Below, piece by piece: positions 53,501 to 62,582 of a stretch of 64,000 bases of DNA. The notes beneath the pieces are model-generated. The model ran no database searches. It saw only the letters and a list, made by a program, of their open reading frames with translations, and was not told where the DNA came from. This DNA comes from Planctomycetaceae bacterium (lineage in GTDB: Bacteria; Planctomycetota; Planctomycetia; Pirellulales; Pirellulaceae). The position numbers were made by a program, and so were the translations under genes. Positions within the stretch are counted from its first letter, which is position 1, and each line of letters begins with the position of its first letter. The stretch covers positions 1-64,000 of the forward strand of contig PBOG01000101.1 in the NCBI GenBank assembly GCA_002724245.1, written 5' to 3'.

Positions 53501-55215
53501 GAGACCCGATCGAGGTGACGGCCGTTGCCGCATCTGTGAATGGCGCCAATGTCACGTTTACAGCCAGTGGTGATTTCACGTATCAGGCGGGGACATCCGC
53601 TGCGCTCAACGCGCTCGCGGTAGGTGAACAGACGGTCGATACGTTTGAGTACACAATCACGGATTTTGTGAACGGGAATGCCAACGGGACGGATGTCGGG
53701 ACAGTTACCGTGACGGTTACTGGACTCAATGATGCTCCCCAGGCGGTCGATGCCACGCTTGCTACCAGCGAAGATAATGATCTGACCGGAACGCTGGAGG
53801 ATCATGCGAGTGATCCGGATACCAGCGATACACTCACCTATAGTATTGCTACAGATGTAAACCACGGTGCGCTAGTGTTGGCCAGCGATGGCGGGTTCAC
53901 TTACAGCCCCGCTGCCGAGTTCTTTGGCACGGATGCGTTTACGTTTTCTGCCACAGATCCATCGGGAGTGACTAGCAGCGCGACCATTACGATCGACGTC
54001 GCTGCTGTCAATGACGCACCGCAGGCGATTGACGATACAGTCTTTATCTTGACTGATGGCGGTGTTCAGGCAGTCGATCCGCTGGCGAATGACCTGCCCG
54101 GCGCGGTCGCCGAGTCGCCATATAATGAAGATGCTCAGTCACTCTCAATTGTCAGTTTCACCTCGCTGACCCTGGTTGAATGTGAAGTCGGTCCTTGCGA
54201 GACAGGGACTTTGACGCAGGATGGCGAAGCGTTTCAGTATGATCCGCCGGTGGGATTTGAAGGGACTGTCGAGTTTGCCGTCACGATTACGGATGACGAC
54301 CCTGTGGATCCGCTGACCGATACCCAAACGGTTGAATTGCGGGTGATCAAGTTTCTGCCAAACTCGATTTCTGGACACGTTTACTACGACCAGAATGACA
54401 ATAGTCAGAAAGATGAGGGCGAGTTTGGCTTCGGTGGGATTGAAGTCACATTGACCGGTGAAGACGCTTTTGGCCGCGACGTCAATCTTACGCAGTTAAC
54501 TGATGCTACGGGGTTCTACCGTTTTGATACCAACGACCAGGGGCAGCCGCTGGCTCCCAGTCGGAATTATGTCGTTGTGGCATCACAGGCAAGTCACATT
54601 GGTGACAGTGGTGAGCAGGTAATCACACCAGGAGTTGCCAATCCGCTTGACAACGAACCGGGCCAGTTCCGGATGGCGGTCGCTGCTGACGATACGTTTG
54701 AGGTCGAAATTGGACTCTTCGGCGGCGCGGATGCGGTGGGGAATTTTGGCGAGTTTGGTTGGCCAACCTGGGCCTTTACCCGCACGCTGGCTTCCTCTGA
54801 TGCAGATGGGTTTCGCGTGTTGACGAGCCTTTCGGGAGATGCCTTCTGGGACAGTGTTTTTGGTGACTTTGCTGCGAACTCTGTGACCTTGGATCTTAGC
54901 AATGGCTATAACTCTGTATTGGTGACAGTTGTCGAGCAAGACAACACGAGCCATTCGGGTACCGTGGACTTTGAAGAGAACGCGAACTTCTCTGTGCTGG
55001 GGGTTCGCAATGGTCAGGCCGTGATTGAATATGATGGCTTGCTACAGGATCTGCTGGATGATCTCGGTTCGATCATACCCGATGGTGAAGCGGATCCGAT
55101 GTTGCCACAGCTTGAGACTGTGGAAGACGCCGAGCTACTGGCTCTGCGTTTGCGAGCAGAAGCATCGGGTGGTTACGCCGAAGCGATCGATGAAGTTTTG
55201 CAATCCTGGTCCTAG
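50521..55215 (+). CDS. Giant surface protein: export motif, dockerin, cohesin-like and cadherin-like repeats
   Basis: 1564 residues. The basic N-terminus with RAEALENRVLLAAD (31-44) is the planctomycete export motif that replaces a classical signal peptide. A type I dockerin follows at about 56-123, with Ca-binding loops DVNGDGWRAPNDVL and DVDGDGYLSASDAL. About 130-290 resembles a cohesin domain (VRVRLYALDAAN, VGAIYVDIGYD). Eight or nine about 100-residue VCBS/cadherin-like repeats run from about 295 to 1260, each marked by a VNDAP-type turn. An SdrD-B-like domain (GHVYYDQNDNSQKDEGE) follows from about 1281. The last about 150 residues are unassigned. Rich in Asp and Thr, almost no Cys. Likely an extracellular, calcium-stabilised adhesin. 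Confidence 0.92.
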   Translation: MRKSRWGGSANDHKGRRKSLNKRSLRNRFLRAEALENRVLLAADWINPWHNDLDPGDVNGDGWRAPNDVLHVVSELNRNGSRELTPGHTGGAEGEAGTDLYWDVDGDGYLSASDALRGIHLLGEGEARGGAEWVRVRLYALDAANPDLQNPLTQITAGEEFILRTTVQDIRNENGVPVDGNFGVGAIYVDIGYDADQIRVKEGTSTAKPGVSTELDFAVTYKDPASNTGINDLDYPYSNAISGTLTDLDDIDLQVNPGEALPVGAGAINEFGGFTTLSFGTIEKFVTDTSVIAKSVVAVDDTFTVQEDETTSLDVLANGDGIVSGDVTITPSPSDFSPASEIVMLATANEWALEVDRVEEVVYEDVMFTVTNDATSFQLTEVLNVPAGHTAVIDDNGNSDPTDDVIVYSPPLDFVGDVSFEYEIQDNLGNADTAEVTVTVLNVNDTPVALDVSGVAATEDGDAVVGTFDADDVDDDDTPASLSYEITAIPVEGIANTDGSQDFSFDPGADFQDLPEAVTRDVTFTYTATDSHGVASAPATVTVTVTGVNDAPTANDDNLNAVNTGVTVDLDVLANDVDPDDPDPLTVVALSDTGSIQGTVEIAADGLTVQYTPPAVLIGQETTAGQFDVTIEDSAGAQATATVVVTLVDNQPPVANDDAFTGHEDETIDGTVNVLADNGAGADSDPEGDDFSVSGFDAVSALGAAVSITSTGELTYDPTTAVGAQSIAQGETADDTFTYTIQDTPGGQGVGTVTVALTGANDAPSATNDLVNMDEEATHNGDLNGNTDDPDGSDVLVFAIADDVEQGLFSFDSDGTYSYTPATDFFGTDAFTFTATDPHGAMASATITFNVQAVNDAPVATDSSLVATREAASSHPFPVQDVDNTASELTITITTDLPNGDGAVSDNGDGTFSFDPEDDFDALQPGDSRDVTFSFEAADPGGLTSAEGTVTITVVANHPPTAVDDDGFSTDEETDVSGNVLADNGNGVDSDVEGDPIEVTAVAASVNGANVTFTASGDFTYQAGTSAALNALAVGEQTVDTFEYTITDFVNGNANGTDVGTVTVTVTGLNDAPQAVDATLATSEDNDLTGTLEDHASDPDTSDTLTYSIATDVNHGALVLASDGGFTYSPAAEFFGTDAFTFSATDPSGVTSSATITIDVAAVNDAPQAIDDTVFILTDGGVQAVDPLANDLPGAVAESPYNEDAQSLSIVSFTSLTLVECEVGPCETGTLTQDGEAFQYDPPVGFEGTVEFAVTITDDDPVDPLTDTQTVELRVIKFLPNSISGHVYYDQNDNSQKDEGEFGFGGIEVTLTGEDAFGRDVNLTQLTDATGFYRFDTNDQGQPLAPSRNYVVVASQASHIGDSGEQVITPGVANPLDNEPGQFRMAVAADDTFEVEIGLFGGADAVGNFGEFGWPTWAFTRTLASSDADGFRVLTSLSGDAFWDSVFGDFAANSVTLDLSNGYNSVLVTVVEQDNTSHSGTVDFEENANFSVLGVRNGQAVIEYDGLLQDLLDDLGSIIPDGEADPMLPQLETVEDAELLALRLRAEASGGYAEAIDEVLQSWS

Positions 55216-55530
55216 GTGGCCACATTCGTGAAGTCTTTATCCGCGGCGGCTCAAGAGATGCAAATCCTAGCTGGCTTCGCTCTCTTGCTTCGTGGCACTG
55301 CGGACTGGCTGCACGTCAGCTCGAAGGCCATTCCTGGTGCTTTGTTGAACTTGCTGTTGGTCTGCACGAACGACACGGCGGTGCGCCGGAGGAAGCTGGT
55401 GGGTGCCTGCATTTTATCCGAGTTGCGCCAACTTCCCAGGACGGTTTTCGCCCGGTGCAAGCCGGTGTGCTTCCGGTGAGAGAAGCTCTTGAGTAAAGCA
55501 AGGGAGTCACAATCTGGCTGAGTGCCAGTC

Positions 55531-55555
55531 TGTTTGAGTGACCGTGACTCAAACA
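55531..55555. repeat. Inverted repeat after the giant surface protein
   Basis: TGTTTGAGT / ACTCAAACA, a perfect 9-bp stem with the 7-base loop GACCGTG, 315 bases downstream of the stop. No T-run follows, so it is not a standard terminator. Confidence 0.5.
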
Positions 55556-55630
55556 CGTGACCTGCTCGCTTCGGCACGCGGTCGAAGCTGCCAGCGTGAT
55601 CGAGGTGAAGTAAAGACCCTCGAAAGAAGA

Positions 55631-55681
55631 ACACGGGCTTCCCAGGAACACGGTCTTCCCAGGAATACGGTTTTCCCAACG
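55631..55681. repeat. Three tandem 17-bp repeats
   Basis: ACACGGGCTTCCCAGGA, ACACGGTCTTCCCAGGA and ATACGGTTTTCCCAACG lie head to tail at 55631, 55648 and 55665. The first two differ by one base and the third is more diverged. Non-coding minisatellite. Confidence 0.75.
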
Positions 55682-56655
55682 ATGTAGAAGGCTGACGAAG
55701 CCCTAGACGCAATTGCGTCGATTGGCATTGTTCGGATGCCTTGCGGGGCCTCGGCGAGCTTGGCCGCTCCGGTGGCGGGGAGAGGATGATGAAGAGATTC
55801 ACTTCGATTCTGCTCCTGGCCGGCAATCCGGGACAGGCTGTTGCTGGACGCGGAGTGTTGTTGCCGGGACCACTTTCTACTGGACAACTTTGCCGGCGTG
55901 CGCCGGCAGGCCTTGTGAGACACAGAGAATCATGTCGAGCAGAATCGCACGATTCTGTCATGGAGTCGACACGCGGTGTCCCCGTTTCGGTTTTGCAGCC
56001 TGATGTCATGCAAGGGCGGGTCCACTGGCTTCGTTGGCAACAGGACCCTCTGTGTTCTCCAATCGGCCTGGCCGCTGTTACGTTATGACCCCAAAGCTGC
56101 GCAATGGTTTGCGGTGTCTCTGAAATTGCACCAGTCCAACAAACTTGACGTCGCTGCGCTTTAGGTTTCTTTCCGGCACCATTGTCAACAACACCAATCG
56201 CCTGGCTCTGGGAAGTCAGCGGTAGACGGTCGCTGGAGTCCTGAGATTTCTGCCTGAGTGACTGCGAGCTTCAGTTGCAGTTGGTTCGTGTACACACAGG
56301 GCAGATGACAGTCTCACGCAAATGGCAACACGCGCCAGCGGTGCCCTGACGCGGTCTGTTTTCTGGCACTCTATGAAATCGGTGAGCGCGCGGAACGCTG
56401 TGAGAAGATCAAGCGGATCATCACGATCAAAGAAGCGACAGTTATTCCGGTCGTGGTTTGCGGCGCTGTCAAGCGGCAGTGCCAGGTGTTCGACCGGTTC
56501 TGCCAACAACGCAGTTGGCGCATCCGAGAAAGTGGGCAGTCGATTCAGCTGCGCGGGTTCCAGCAAGCTGCGATGGGCCGCTGGTGTTGAGGACAGCGCA
56601 TCCCCGGTTGCCTCGACGCCGCAGGCCCTGTTTGCAGATGCGGGCAGAGGTGGTG

Positions 56656-57921
56656 TCAGCGTTCCAACGTGATACCAATCGTCATTCCCTGGACCCAGAA
56701 ATCGGTGTCCCGTAGCGTGAATTGAGGATCTCCCGAACCGAACAGCGGATTGTCCTGGAACTGCGAGGAGTTGACGTTCCGGTCGATGGAATCAGTGGCT
56801 GTGACTACGTCTGACCAATAGCTGAACGCATAACCCAAGTTCAGACTCACGTTTTCCTGCCACAGGAACGTAAACGTGAATTGCGCTTCGGGAATCACGG
56901 CAGTTACGTCACGTTCATATCGCCCCGTGTTTGTGTTCAGAGCAAATGTGCCGGAGCCAAACACATCGTTACTGCCGGCGGGTGATGTATTTTCCTGTCG
57001 TCCCTCGATGCGTACTTTCTGGTGCATGTTTCCGCCACTGATCTTGCCCAGCATACTGAATACCATGCGATCCCGGTGGATCTGGCCGAGCAGACCTAAG
57101 GACCCGCCGTGAAAGTCGTTTGTGGCGTCGAATACATCCGTGATACGACGGGTGTTTCCGGATCCCAGCAGAAAACTGCCATCGAGGTCTTCGGAGAAGG
57201 CGTCCAGCGTGAGGCGATCTTCCACACGTGAATAATGGTAGCCACCGACGAGATCAAAACGCCAGCCGTGACCCTCCGTCATAGGGATTCGCAGGTAGGA
57301 TTCGGCTTGAAGTATGTTGGTCGAGTTGCTGATGCTGACTTCGCCAGCGGCGACACCGGGTCCGGTTGCGACCAGACGTGCATCTTCCTGATCCAAGCGG
57401 GTATTGTAGAACGGCAGGGCCAACACCTGGGAACCGTCGGAGACAGCCTGGAAGTCACCGCCGTCGGCGGAAAAGCCATAGAACCGCATTCCCAGTCCGA
57501 CTTCCGTCATGCCCCCCAGCCAGGCTCCGAAGTCGACTCGGCCGCCACTGCCGGTGCCCAATCCCACGCGCTCGTTTCCCATCAATACGCTCGTTGAAGA
57601 TGCCCCTAAGACTCCTTCGTCACTGGCATTGCTAGTAGTGACTAACGCTGGGACATTGCGCCCCTTACTCCAGCCCATGAGGTAGTCGACGGCCCCCCAG
57701 CCACTCCAGAAAACTGACAGGCCACAACCGCATTTGCCGGTATAGGCTTCATCGCAGTCTGTGCACCCCACGATTCCCTTGCCGGGCAAATGACGTTCCC
57801 GCAGGTTAAGCGGAGCCAAGAGTGAACCGCGATGTTTGTCTTGCGACTTGGCTGGCTGTCCAAGTGTTCCCAGGGCAACCACTGCCAGGGTCCAGATCAG
57901 GAGATTGGACTTTGAGTTCAC
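56656..57921 (-). CDS. BBP7-family outer-membrane beta-barrel protein
   Basis: 421 residues from a GTG start with GAGGTGAGG just upstream. Signal peptide (NLLIWTLAVVALGTLGQPAKS). A Cys-rich stretch follows (GCTDCDEAYTGKCGCG), then FWSGWGAVDYLMGWSKGR, the usual opening of the barrel. Alternating beta-strands continue to a C-terminus TDFWVQGMTIGITLER, the closing strand typical of this planctomycete family. The family is named from predicted barrels; its function is unknown. Confidence 0.9.
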   Translation of the reverse strand: MNSKSNLLIWTLAVVALGTLGQPAKSQDKHRGSLLAPLNLRERHLPGKGIVGCTDCDEAYTGKCGCGLSVFWSGWGAVDYLMGWSKGRNVPALVTTSNASDEGVLGASSTSVLMGNERVGLGTGSGGRVDFGAWLGGMTEVGLGMRFYGFSADGGDFQAVSDGSQVLALPFYNTRLDQEDARLVATGPGVAAGEVSISNSTNILQAESYLRIPMTEGHGWRFDLVGGYHYSRVEDRLTLDAFSEDLDGSFLLGSGNTRRITDVFDATNDFHGGSLGLLGQIHRDRMVFSMLGKISGGNMHQKVRIEGRQENTSPAGSNDVFGSGTFALNTNTGRYERDVTAVIPEAQFTFTFLWQENVSLNLGYAFSYWSDVVTATDSIDRNVNSSQFQDNPLFGSGDPQFTLRDTDFWVQGMTIGITLER

Positions 57922-58586
57922 TGTTGCCTCACCTCAGTTGTCAGGAACTTGTGGCTTTTCGGGATACTGGACAGGTTGATTCAGCGAGCAAGACTTCAAC
58001 GGAGACCATAACTCGTTCACAGGAAACCATTTAGGCTTGTCGCAGCTGACGCAAATCCCCCAAGTGCGCAAAGCGCAGCAGATGCGTAAAGAATCTGCTT
58101 TGTTCGATTATGTCGGCAATCTGGATGGTGCCGGTTAAACTAAATATGACAGTCTGACCGGTTCCTACGAATTGCCGGCGGTGCAGTCGCAGCGCCGGTT
58201 TACAGGAACGGTTGAAAGGCCCTCAGGTGGAGTTGTTGTGATTTCTATAAGTCAAAATATAGTAGGTGTTTACGGATTTATTTGCAGGGTCGACAAAGGG
58301 CTTCAGCAGGGCGTTGCAGGTAGGGGCACACGGTTTGCTTGTGCACCCAGTCAGGCAGTCGGAAGCTGACGACTGAGATGTGGGGAACACCAGCGGTTCC
58401 AGTGGGGGCGAATCAGAGAATCCCGGGAAGGACCGCTGTCGTGCCGTTCTCGAACGCCGATATAGCAGGTGTGGGATTCGGAAAACTTCCACCAATTTGC
58501 CGCTGCGGCCGCGAACCCGTCGCGTTATGTTCTCGGGGAAAATCGCTGGTTGTGAGGCTTCACTATGACATTGGGTTGTTTCACCG
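57922..58586. other. Divergent gap between the BBP7 and SecA-like genes
   Basis: 665 bases. It holds one rightward promoter-like site (listed) and three scattered GCCGGTT/ACCGGTT elements between about 58128 and 58200. No gene is credible. Confidence 0.45.
58236..58263 (+). promoter_or_regulatory. Promoter-like site upstream of the SecA-like gene
   Basis: TTGTGA (58236-58241), a 16-base AT-rich spacer, then TATAGT (58258-58263). The leader to 58587 would be about 315 bases, so it may serve something else. Confidence 0.3.
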
Positions 58587-60506
58587 ATGAATGCGTTGGG
58601 TAAATTAGTCCCGGGAAGTGCTTCACGTTGGCGCCGTTTGTGCGCGGACGTCGCAGAGCTTGAAACACAACTGATTGAGCTATCGGATGCTGAGCTGCGC
58701 AAGCAGAGCTTGGGCCTTCGTTACCGGGCCAAGAGTGGCGAGAAGCTGGCTGCGCTGGTACCTCAGGGGTTCGCATTAGTACGAGAGGCGGCTCGGCGAA
58801 CGATTGGGTTAAGGCATTTCGATGTACAGTTGATTGGCGGCGCCGCGTTGTTCGATGGTGCGATCGCCGAGATGGACACAGGTGAAGGCAAGACACTTAC
58901 CGCAAGTTTGCCGCTATACATGTACGCTTTGACTGGTAAGGGTTCTCACCTGGCGACGGTCAACGATTATTTGGCGGAGCGTGACTGTCACGAAATGACA
59001 CCCATCTATCGGGCGCTTGGCCTGACGGTTGGTGTTGTGTTGACAGATGATGTACCAGATCAGCGACGAGCGGCTTACGCCTGTGACATTACCTATGGTA
59101 CGGCCAAGGAGTTTGGATTTGATTTTCTTCGTGACCGCCTGTTACTGCGGCGAATGGGCAGGAATATGGACGACTTCCTGGGCGGAGGTAGCAGTCATCG
59201 TTGGGATGAGTCCGGGGAACAGCCTGTCCAGCGACAGCCCCATTTTGTCGTTGTTGACGAAGCTGACAGCATATTGATTGATGAAGCACGCACTCCGTTG
59301 ATTATCAGCGCGATGGGGGATCGCATACAGAAAGAGGTTGCAGCCACGTATCTGTGGGCGGCTGAACAGGTGCCGCAATTTGAGGAAGACGATCACTATG
59401 AATCGGATCAGGAAACAAATCGAATTACGTTGACTGCAACAGGAAGACAATTGGTCCGTGATTTGCCACATCCGGAGTTGTTGAGAACGGTGGGTTTAAT
59501 TGACCTGTACGAATATATGGAGCGAGCGATCAAGGTCTCCAGGGATTTTTTATTGGAGCGGCAGTATGTCGTTCGTGACGGTGAGGTTGTCATTGTTGAT
59601 GAGTATACGGGACGATTGGCCGAGGGACGGAAGTGGCGGGATGGCATTCACCAGGCCATTGAGGCTAAGGAAGGTGTCGAAGTGACCGTGCCCACTGGCC
59701 AGGCGGCGCGGATTACGGTTCAAGACCTGTTCTTGCGTTACCGCAAATTATCCGGCATGACTGGAACGGCGATCTCTGCGGCGCGGGAATTTCGCAAGAT
59801 TTACAAGTGTCGAGTGATGCGTGTTCCAACAAATCGTCCAGTACAGCGACGCTCAATGGAAGTTTGCGTGTTTGGAAATAGCGACGCCAAATGGCAGGCA
59901 ATCGTTGCAGAAGTCGAAACGATGGTCGCGGCGGGAAGGCCGGTTTTGATTGGGACCCGTTCGATTGCAAAATCGGAAGCTTTGTCAAATCTGCTTGACG
60001 AAGCCGGTATCGAGCATCAGGTGCTTAACGCGAAGGAAATCGCCCAGGAGGCGGAGATTGTGGCTCTGGCTGGACAGGCCGGCAGGGTGACGGTAGCGAC
60101 TAATATGGCTGGGCGTGGCACGGACATCAAACTAGCAGAGGGTGTTGCGGAAGCGGGTGGACTGCATGTAATTTGTACAGAGATGCACGACGCAGGCCGT
60201 ATCGACCGGCAGCTAGTCGGTCGCTGTGGCCGGCAGGGAGATCCGGGGACGCATCGACAGTACCTTGCGCTCAATGATGATATTTTGAAGAGTGGATTTG
60301 ATGTCCAGAAAGCGCTGCGCTGGGAAGATCGTGGAAGAACGGTAACTGGTCCACTGAGCAATCTGGTCGGGCGATTTCGACGGGCGCAGCGTCGCGTCGA
60401 GCGTCGCCATCTGCGCGATCGCTCACTCTTGTTGCACCACGAGCAGGAACGCAAGAAAGTGCAACGCGAAATGGGGCAGGATCCCTATCTCGATACCGCT
60501 GAATAA
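58587..60506 (+). CDS. Short SecA-like ATPase lacking most of the C-terminal half
   Basis: 639 residues, against about 800-950 or more for housekeeping SecA. Both helicase lobes are present: IAEMDTGEGKT (Walker A 97-103), VVVDEADSILIDEARTPLIIS (Walker B Asp224-Glu-Ala-Asp), a preprotein-crosslinking region, YRKLSGMTGTAISAAREF, VATNMAGRGTDIKL and QLVGRCGRQGDPG. The sequence then enters the long scaffold helix (AQRRVERRHLRDRSLLLHHE, equivalent to the AQ-kVE-xN-xDIRK-xLL-YDD region) and stops about 20 residues later. The two-helix finger, helical-wing domain and Cys-rich tail are missing. No ribosome-binding site is obvious. Probably a second, specialised SecA. Confidence 0.9.
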   Translation: MNALGKLVPGSASRWRRLCADVAELETQLIELSDAELRKQSLGLRYRAKSGEKLAALVPQGFALVREAARRTIGLRHFDVQLIGGAALFDGAIAEMDTGEGKTLTASLPLYMYALTGKGSHLATVNDYLAERDCHEMTPIYRALGLTVGVVLTDDVPDQRRAAYACDITYGTAKEFGFDFLRDRLLLRRMGRNMDDFLGGGSSHRWDESGEQPVQRQPHFVVVDEADSILIDEARTPLIISAMGDRIQKEVAATYLWAAEQVPQFEEDDHYESDQETNRITLTATGRQLVRDLPHPELLRTVGLIDLYEYMERAIKVSRDFLLERQYVVRDGEVVIVDEYTGRLAEGRKWRDGIHQAIEAKEGVEVTVPTGQAARITVQDLFLRYRKLSGMTGTAISAAREFRKIYKCRVMRVPTNRPVQRRSMEVCVFGNSDAKWQAIVAEVETMVAAGRPVLIGTRSIAKSEALSNLLDEAGIEHQVLNAKEIAQEAEIVALAGQAGRVTVATNMAGRGTDIKLAEGVAEAGGLHVICTEMHDAGRIDRQLVGRCGRQGDPGTHRQYLALNDDILKSGFDVQKALRWEDRGRTVTGPLSNLVGRFRRAQRRVERRHLRDRSLLLHHEQERKKVQREMGQDPYLDTAE

Positions 60507-60725
60507 GCGTCGCTGCTTGTAGACAACGATTGGTGTTTCGAGTCGAGACAACCTGTGATCGTTATCACCACAAACGGTGAGTCCAGGATGGTCGCTTGAC
60601 CGCATGATACGGGGATTCCATATTGCTGCGGTGTATTTCGGCGATAAGCTGTTACAAAATGCTGGCCTTGCGTTCTGTGTTCTCTCGATAGATTGTGGGC
60701 CGCGGGTCCACTGAAAGCAGCAATT

Positions 60726-61790
60726 ATGCCTGACCGATTGCGATTTGCCCTGTTTGGCAGCGGCGATTTTGGGCCGCAGTTTGCGTCCTACATCAACGAG
60801 TGTGCTGAGGTGGTTGCGATTTGTGATCCCAGCTCCGAGGCACGCAAGCGATTTTCTGAGCAAACGGGAATGAAGGTTGCTTCGTTTTCTGATCCCCAGA
60901 CGCTACTCGATTCGGTAGACATTGACGCGGTTGCGATTGCCAGTCCTAATTTCACGCACCACCCGATTGCAGTAGCTGCGGCGCGTGCCGGCAAGCACGT
61001 GTACTGTGAAAAGGCGATGGCGAATTCCGTGCCTGAGTGCTGGGAGATGGTCCGAGAATGCCAGCAAGCGCGGGTCAAATTGATGGTCGGTCACAAACGC
61101 CGCTTGCGTCCTCCCTGGGCGCGTATGATTGAATTGCGTGAAGCCCTGGGGAAACCTCTGGCGATTACCTCCTGTGCGTATTTTGATGCCCGGCCTTATG
61201 ACCATCAGGGATGGTGGACCGTACGGGAACAGTGTGGCGGTTTGCTGCCAGTGATCGGTGTACACATCGTGGATTGGATGCGCGCGCTGTGCGGTGACGT
61301 GGTAACCGTTCGCGCTTTGGCAGCGCCTCAGGTCGATGGACGGTATGACTTTCCGGACACGTTACATGTTTCGTTGCTGTTTGCCTCGGGAGCCATCGCT
61401 TCTCTTAATGTGTCTCTGGTTTACTCACTATTGAAGTTTCGCGAAGCGGGCGGGCCGCATATCGTGTTTGAAAACGGGGCCGCGAGGTTTGTGCCATCGA
61501 TGGATTACCTGGACCTGTTCTGGCAGCATAGGAGTGACTCGTCGGTGACCCATGAGCGGTTTGATGATTTGGGATTTCAACACGCCTACCGTCAGGAAAT
61601 GGGTGACTTTGTGAATTGGGTTGTCGATGGGACCGAACCCTGTCTGACATGGCGAGAAGGATTGCGTTGTGTCGAAGTAATGGAGGCGGCGCACCGTTCG
61701 GCTGAAGCTGGTGGGGCCGTGATCAACCTGCCGTTGTATCCTGAGTTGGAACGCCCCGCGGCATCTGATGCCAGCGAGTCGCTGGAGTGA
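60726..61790 (+). CDS. Gfo/Idh/MocA-family NAD(P) oxidoreductase
   Basis: 354 residues from the ATG at 60726; a GTG 11 codons upstream is less likely. A Rossmann domain opens with LRFALFGSGDFG. VAIASPNFTHHPIAVAAARAGKHVYCEKAMANS contains the conserved Glu-Lys of the EKP motif, here EKA. GGGLLP-type and HIVDW segments give the catalytic His region (GVHIVDWMRALCG). The family oxidises or epimerises sugars and inositols; the substrate is not evident. It follows the SecA-like gene by 219 bases. Confidence 0.9.
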   Translation: MPDRLRFALFGSGDFGPQFASYINECAEVVAICDPSSEARKRFSEQTGMKVASFSDPQTLLDSVDIDAVAIASPNFTHHPIAVAAARAGKHVYCEKAMANSVPECWEMVRECQQARVKLMVGHKRRLRPPWARMIELREALGKPLAITSCAYFDARPYDHQGWWTVREQCGGLLPVIGVHIVDWMRALCGDVVTVRALAAPQVDGRYDFPDTLHVSLLFASGAIASLNVSLVYSLLKFREAGGPHIVFENGAARFVPSMDYLDLFWQHRSDSSVTHERFDDLGFQHAYRQEMGDFVNWVVDGTEPCLTWREGLRCVEVMEAAHRSAEAGGAVINLPLYPELERPAASDASESLE

Positions 61791-61888
61791 CGGTTTTGTT
61801 TGAGCAGGCCAGGATTTGCAGATTGGTGTTCGTCTTCTCGGGTCTGGCGTTGTCCCAGGTTCGGCGAAGTCAGAGGTAGCAGGTCGTC

Positions 61889-62170
61889 ATGTTGCAGAAC
61901 AGAGTGGACGAGTCACGCACAGACGCCGGATCTGCAAAATCGATCCCCGCGCCCTGGAGGCCGCGATTTGGGATTCGCGGAATGTTGCTGTTGATGCTGA
62001 TCGCCAATGTTCTTGCCGCCGGAATTTATTACCTGGCACGCGCTGCACAAGGTAGCGGAGAATCGCACATCATTTTCCTGATGCTGATTCTGGGTGGGCC
62101 GCCGGCGCTGTTGGTGAGTGCGAGTCTGGGTTATCACGTACTGCGGTTCTGGAGTCGCCGCAAGACCTGA
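61889..62170 (+). CDS. Small two-helix membrane protein, 93 aa
   Basis: The N-terminal 27 residues are polar. Two helices follow at about 32-50 (MLLLMLIANVLAAGIYYLA) and 61-83 (IIFLMLILGGPPALLVSASLG), ending in a basic tail. The RFGIRGMLLLMLIANVL segment resembles the RFSLRTLLLLM-type membrane anchor that recurs in planctomycete proteins. Function unknown. AGAGG lies 13 bases before the ATG. Confidence 0.7.
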   Translation: MLQNRVDESRTDAGSAKSIPAPWRPRFGIRGMLLLMLIANVLAAGIYYLARAAQGSGESHIIFLMLILGGPPALLVSASLGYHVLRFWSRRKT

Positions 62171-62192
62171 AGCACGCTGTGACACGAGACCA

Positions 62193-62582
62193 CTAGGCAT
62201 CGTTTCCAAGTGCGACGGCAATTGCGGTCGCATGGCTGCGGCAATGTGAGATGCTCACCAGGAACTCGTTGATTCCCAGACTGTCGCTAATTTCTTTGGC
62301 GCCACCAGCCAAGGCGACCCGTGGTTTGCCATCACCATCGTTGCGGATTTCCATGTCGCGCCATGAGACGCCTCGCGACCATCCGGTTCCCAGCGCTTTG
62401 AGCACTGACTCTTTAGCGGCCCAGCGTCCTGCGTAGTGTTGGGTGGCCGCTTTACGAGCGCTGCAATAGCCAATTTCATGCGGTGTATAGACACGTCCGA
62501 TGAACAACTCACCGTGTCGTTCTATCATTTGCGCGATTCGCAAACACTCGACGATATCCGTTCCGATTCCAATGACGCTCAT
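62193..62582 (-). CDS. acpS: Holo-[acyl-carrier-protein] synthase
   Basis: Transfers 4'-phosphopantetheine from CoA to acyl carrier protein. 129 residues, normal length. The Mg-binding residues are Asp9 in GIGTDIVE and Glu58 in [30 protein letters not shown] closes the fold. Its ATG overlaps the trpS stop by 4 bases (ATGA), so it is translationally coupled to trpS. Confidence 0.95.
   Translation of the reverse strand: MSVIGIGTDIVECLRIAQMIERHGELFIGRVYTPHEIGYCSARKAATQHYAGRWAAKESVLKALGTGWSRGVSWRDMEIRNDGDGKPRVALAGGAKEISDSLGINEFLVSISHCRSHATAIAVALGNDA

Larger units (their letters stand above)
55216..56655. other. 1.4-kb gene-poor region
   Basis: No accepted gene. A 252-codon minus-strand frame (55251-56009) and several shorter ones have no domain, odd composition and poor starts. 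A plus-strand frame from about 56308 to 56589 stays open for about 94 codons without a start codon and reads like protein in part (TIKEATVIPVVVCG), so a decayed gene is possible. It also contains a 17-bp triplet repeat and a hairpin (both listed). Confidence 0.5.

Noticed and set aside
55251-56009. 252-codon minus-strand open frame in the gene-poor region
   Set aside because: No domain, no ribosome-binding site, Arg/Ser/Pro-rich composition typical of a GC-rich antisense frame, and it spans the 17-bp repeats and a hairpin.
55786-56088. 100-codon plus-strand frame starting MMKRFTSILLLAG with GGGGAGAGG upstream
   Set aside because: The start and signal-like N-terminus look good, but the rest has no protein-like pattern. 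At most a pseudogene fragment.
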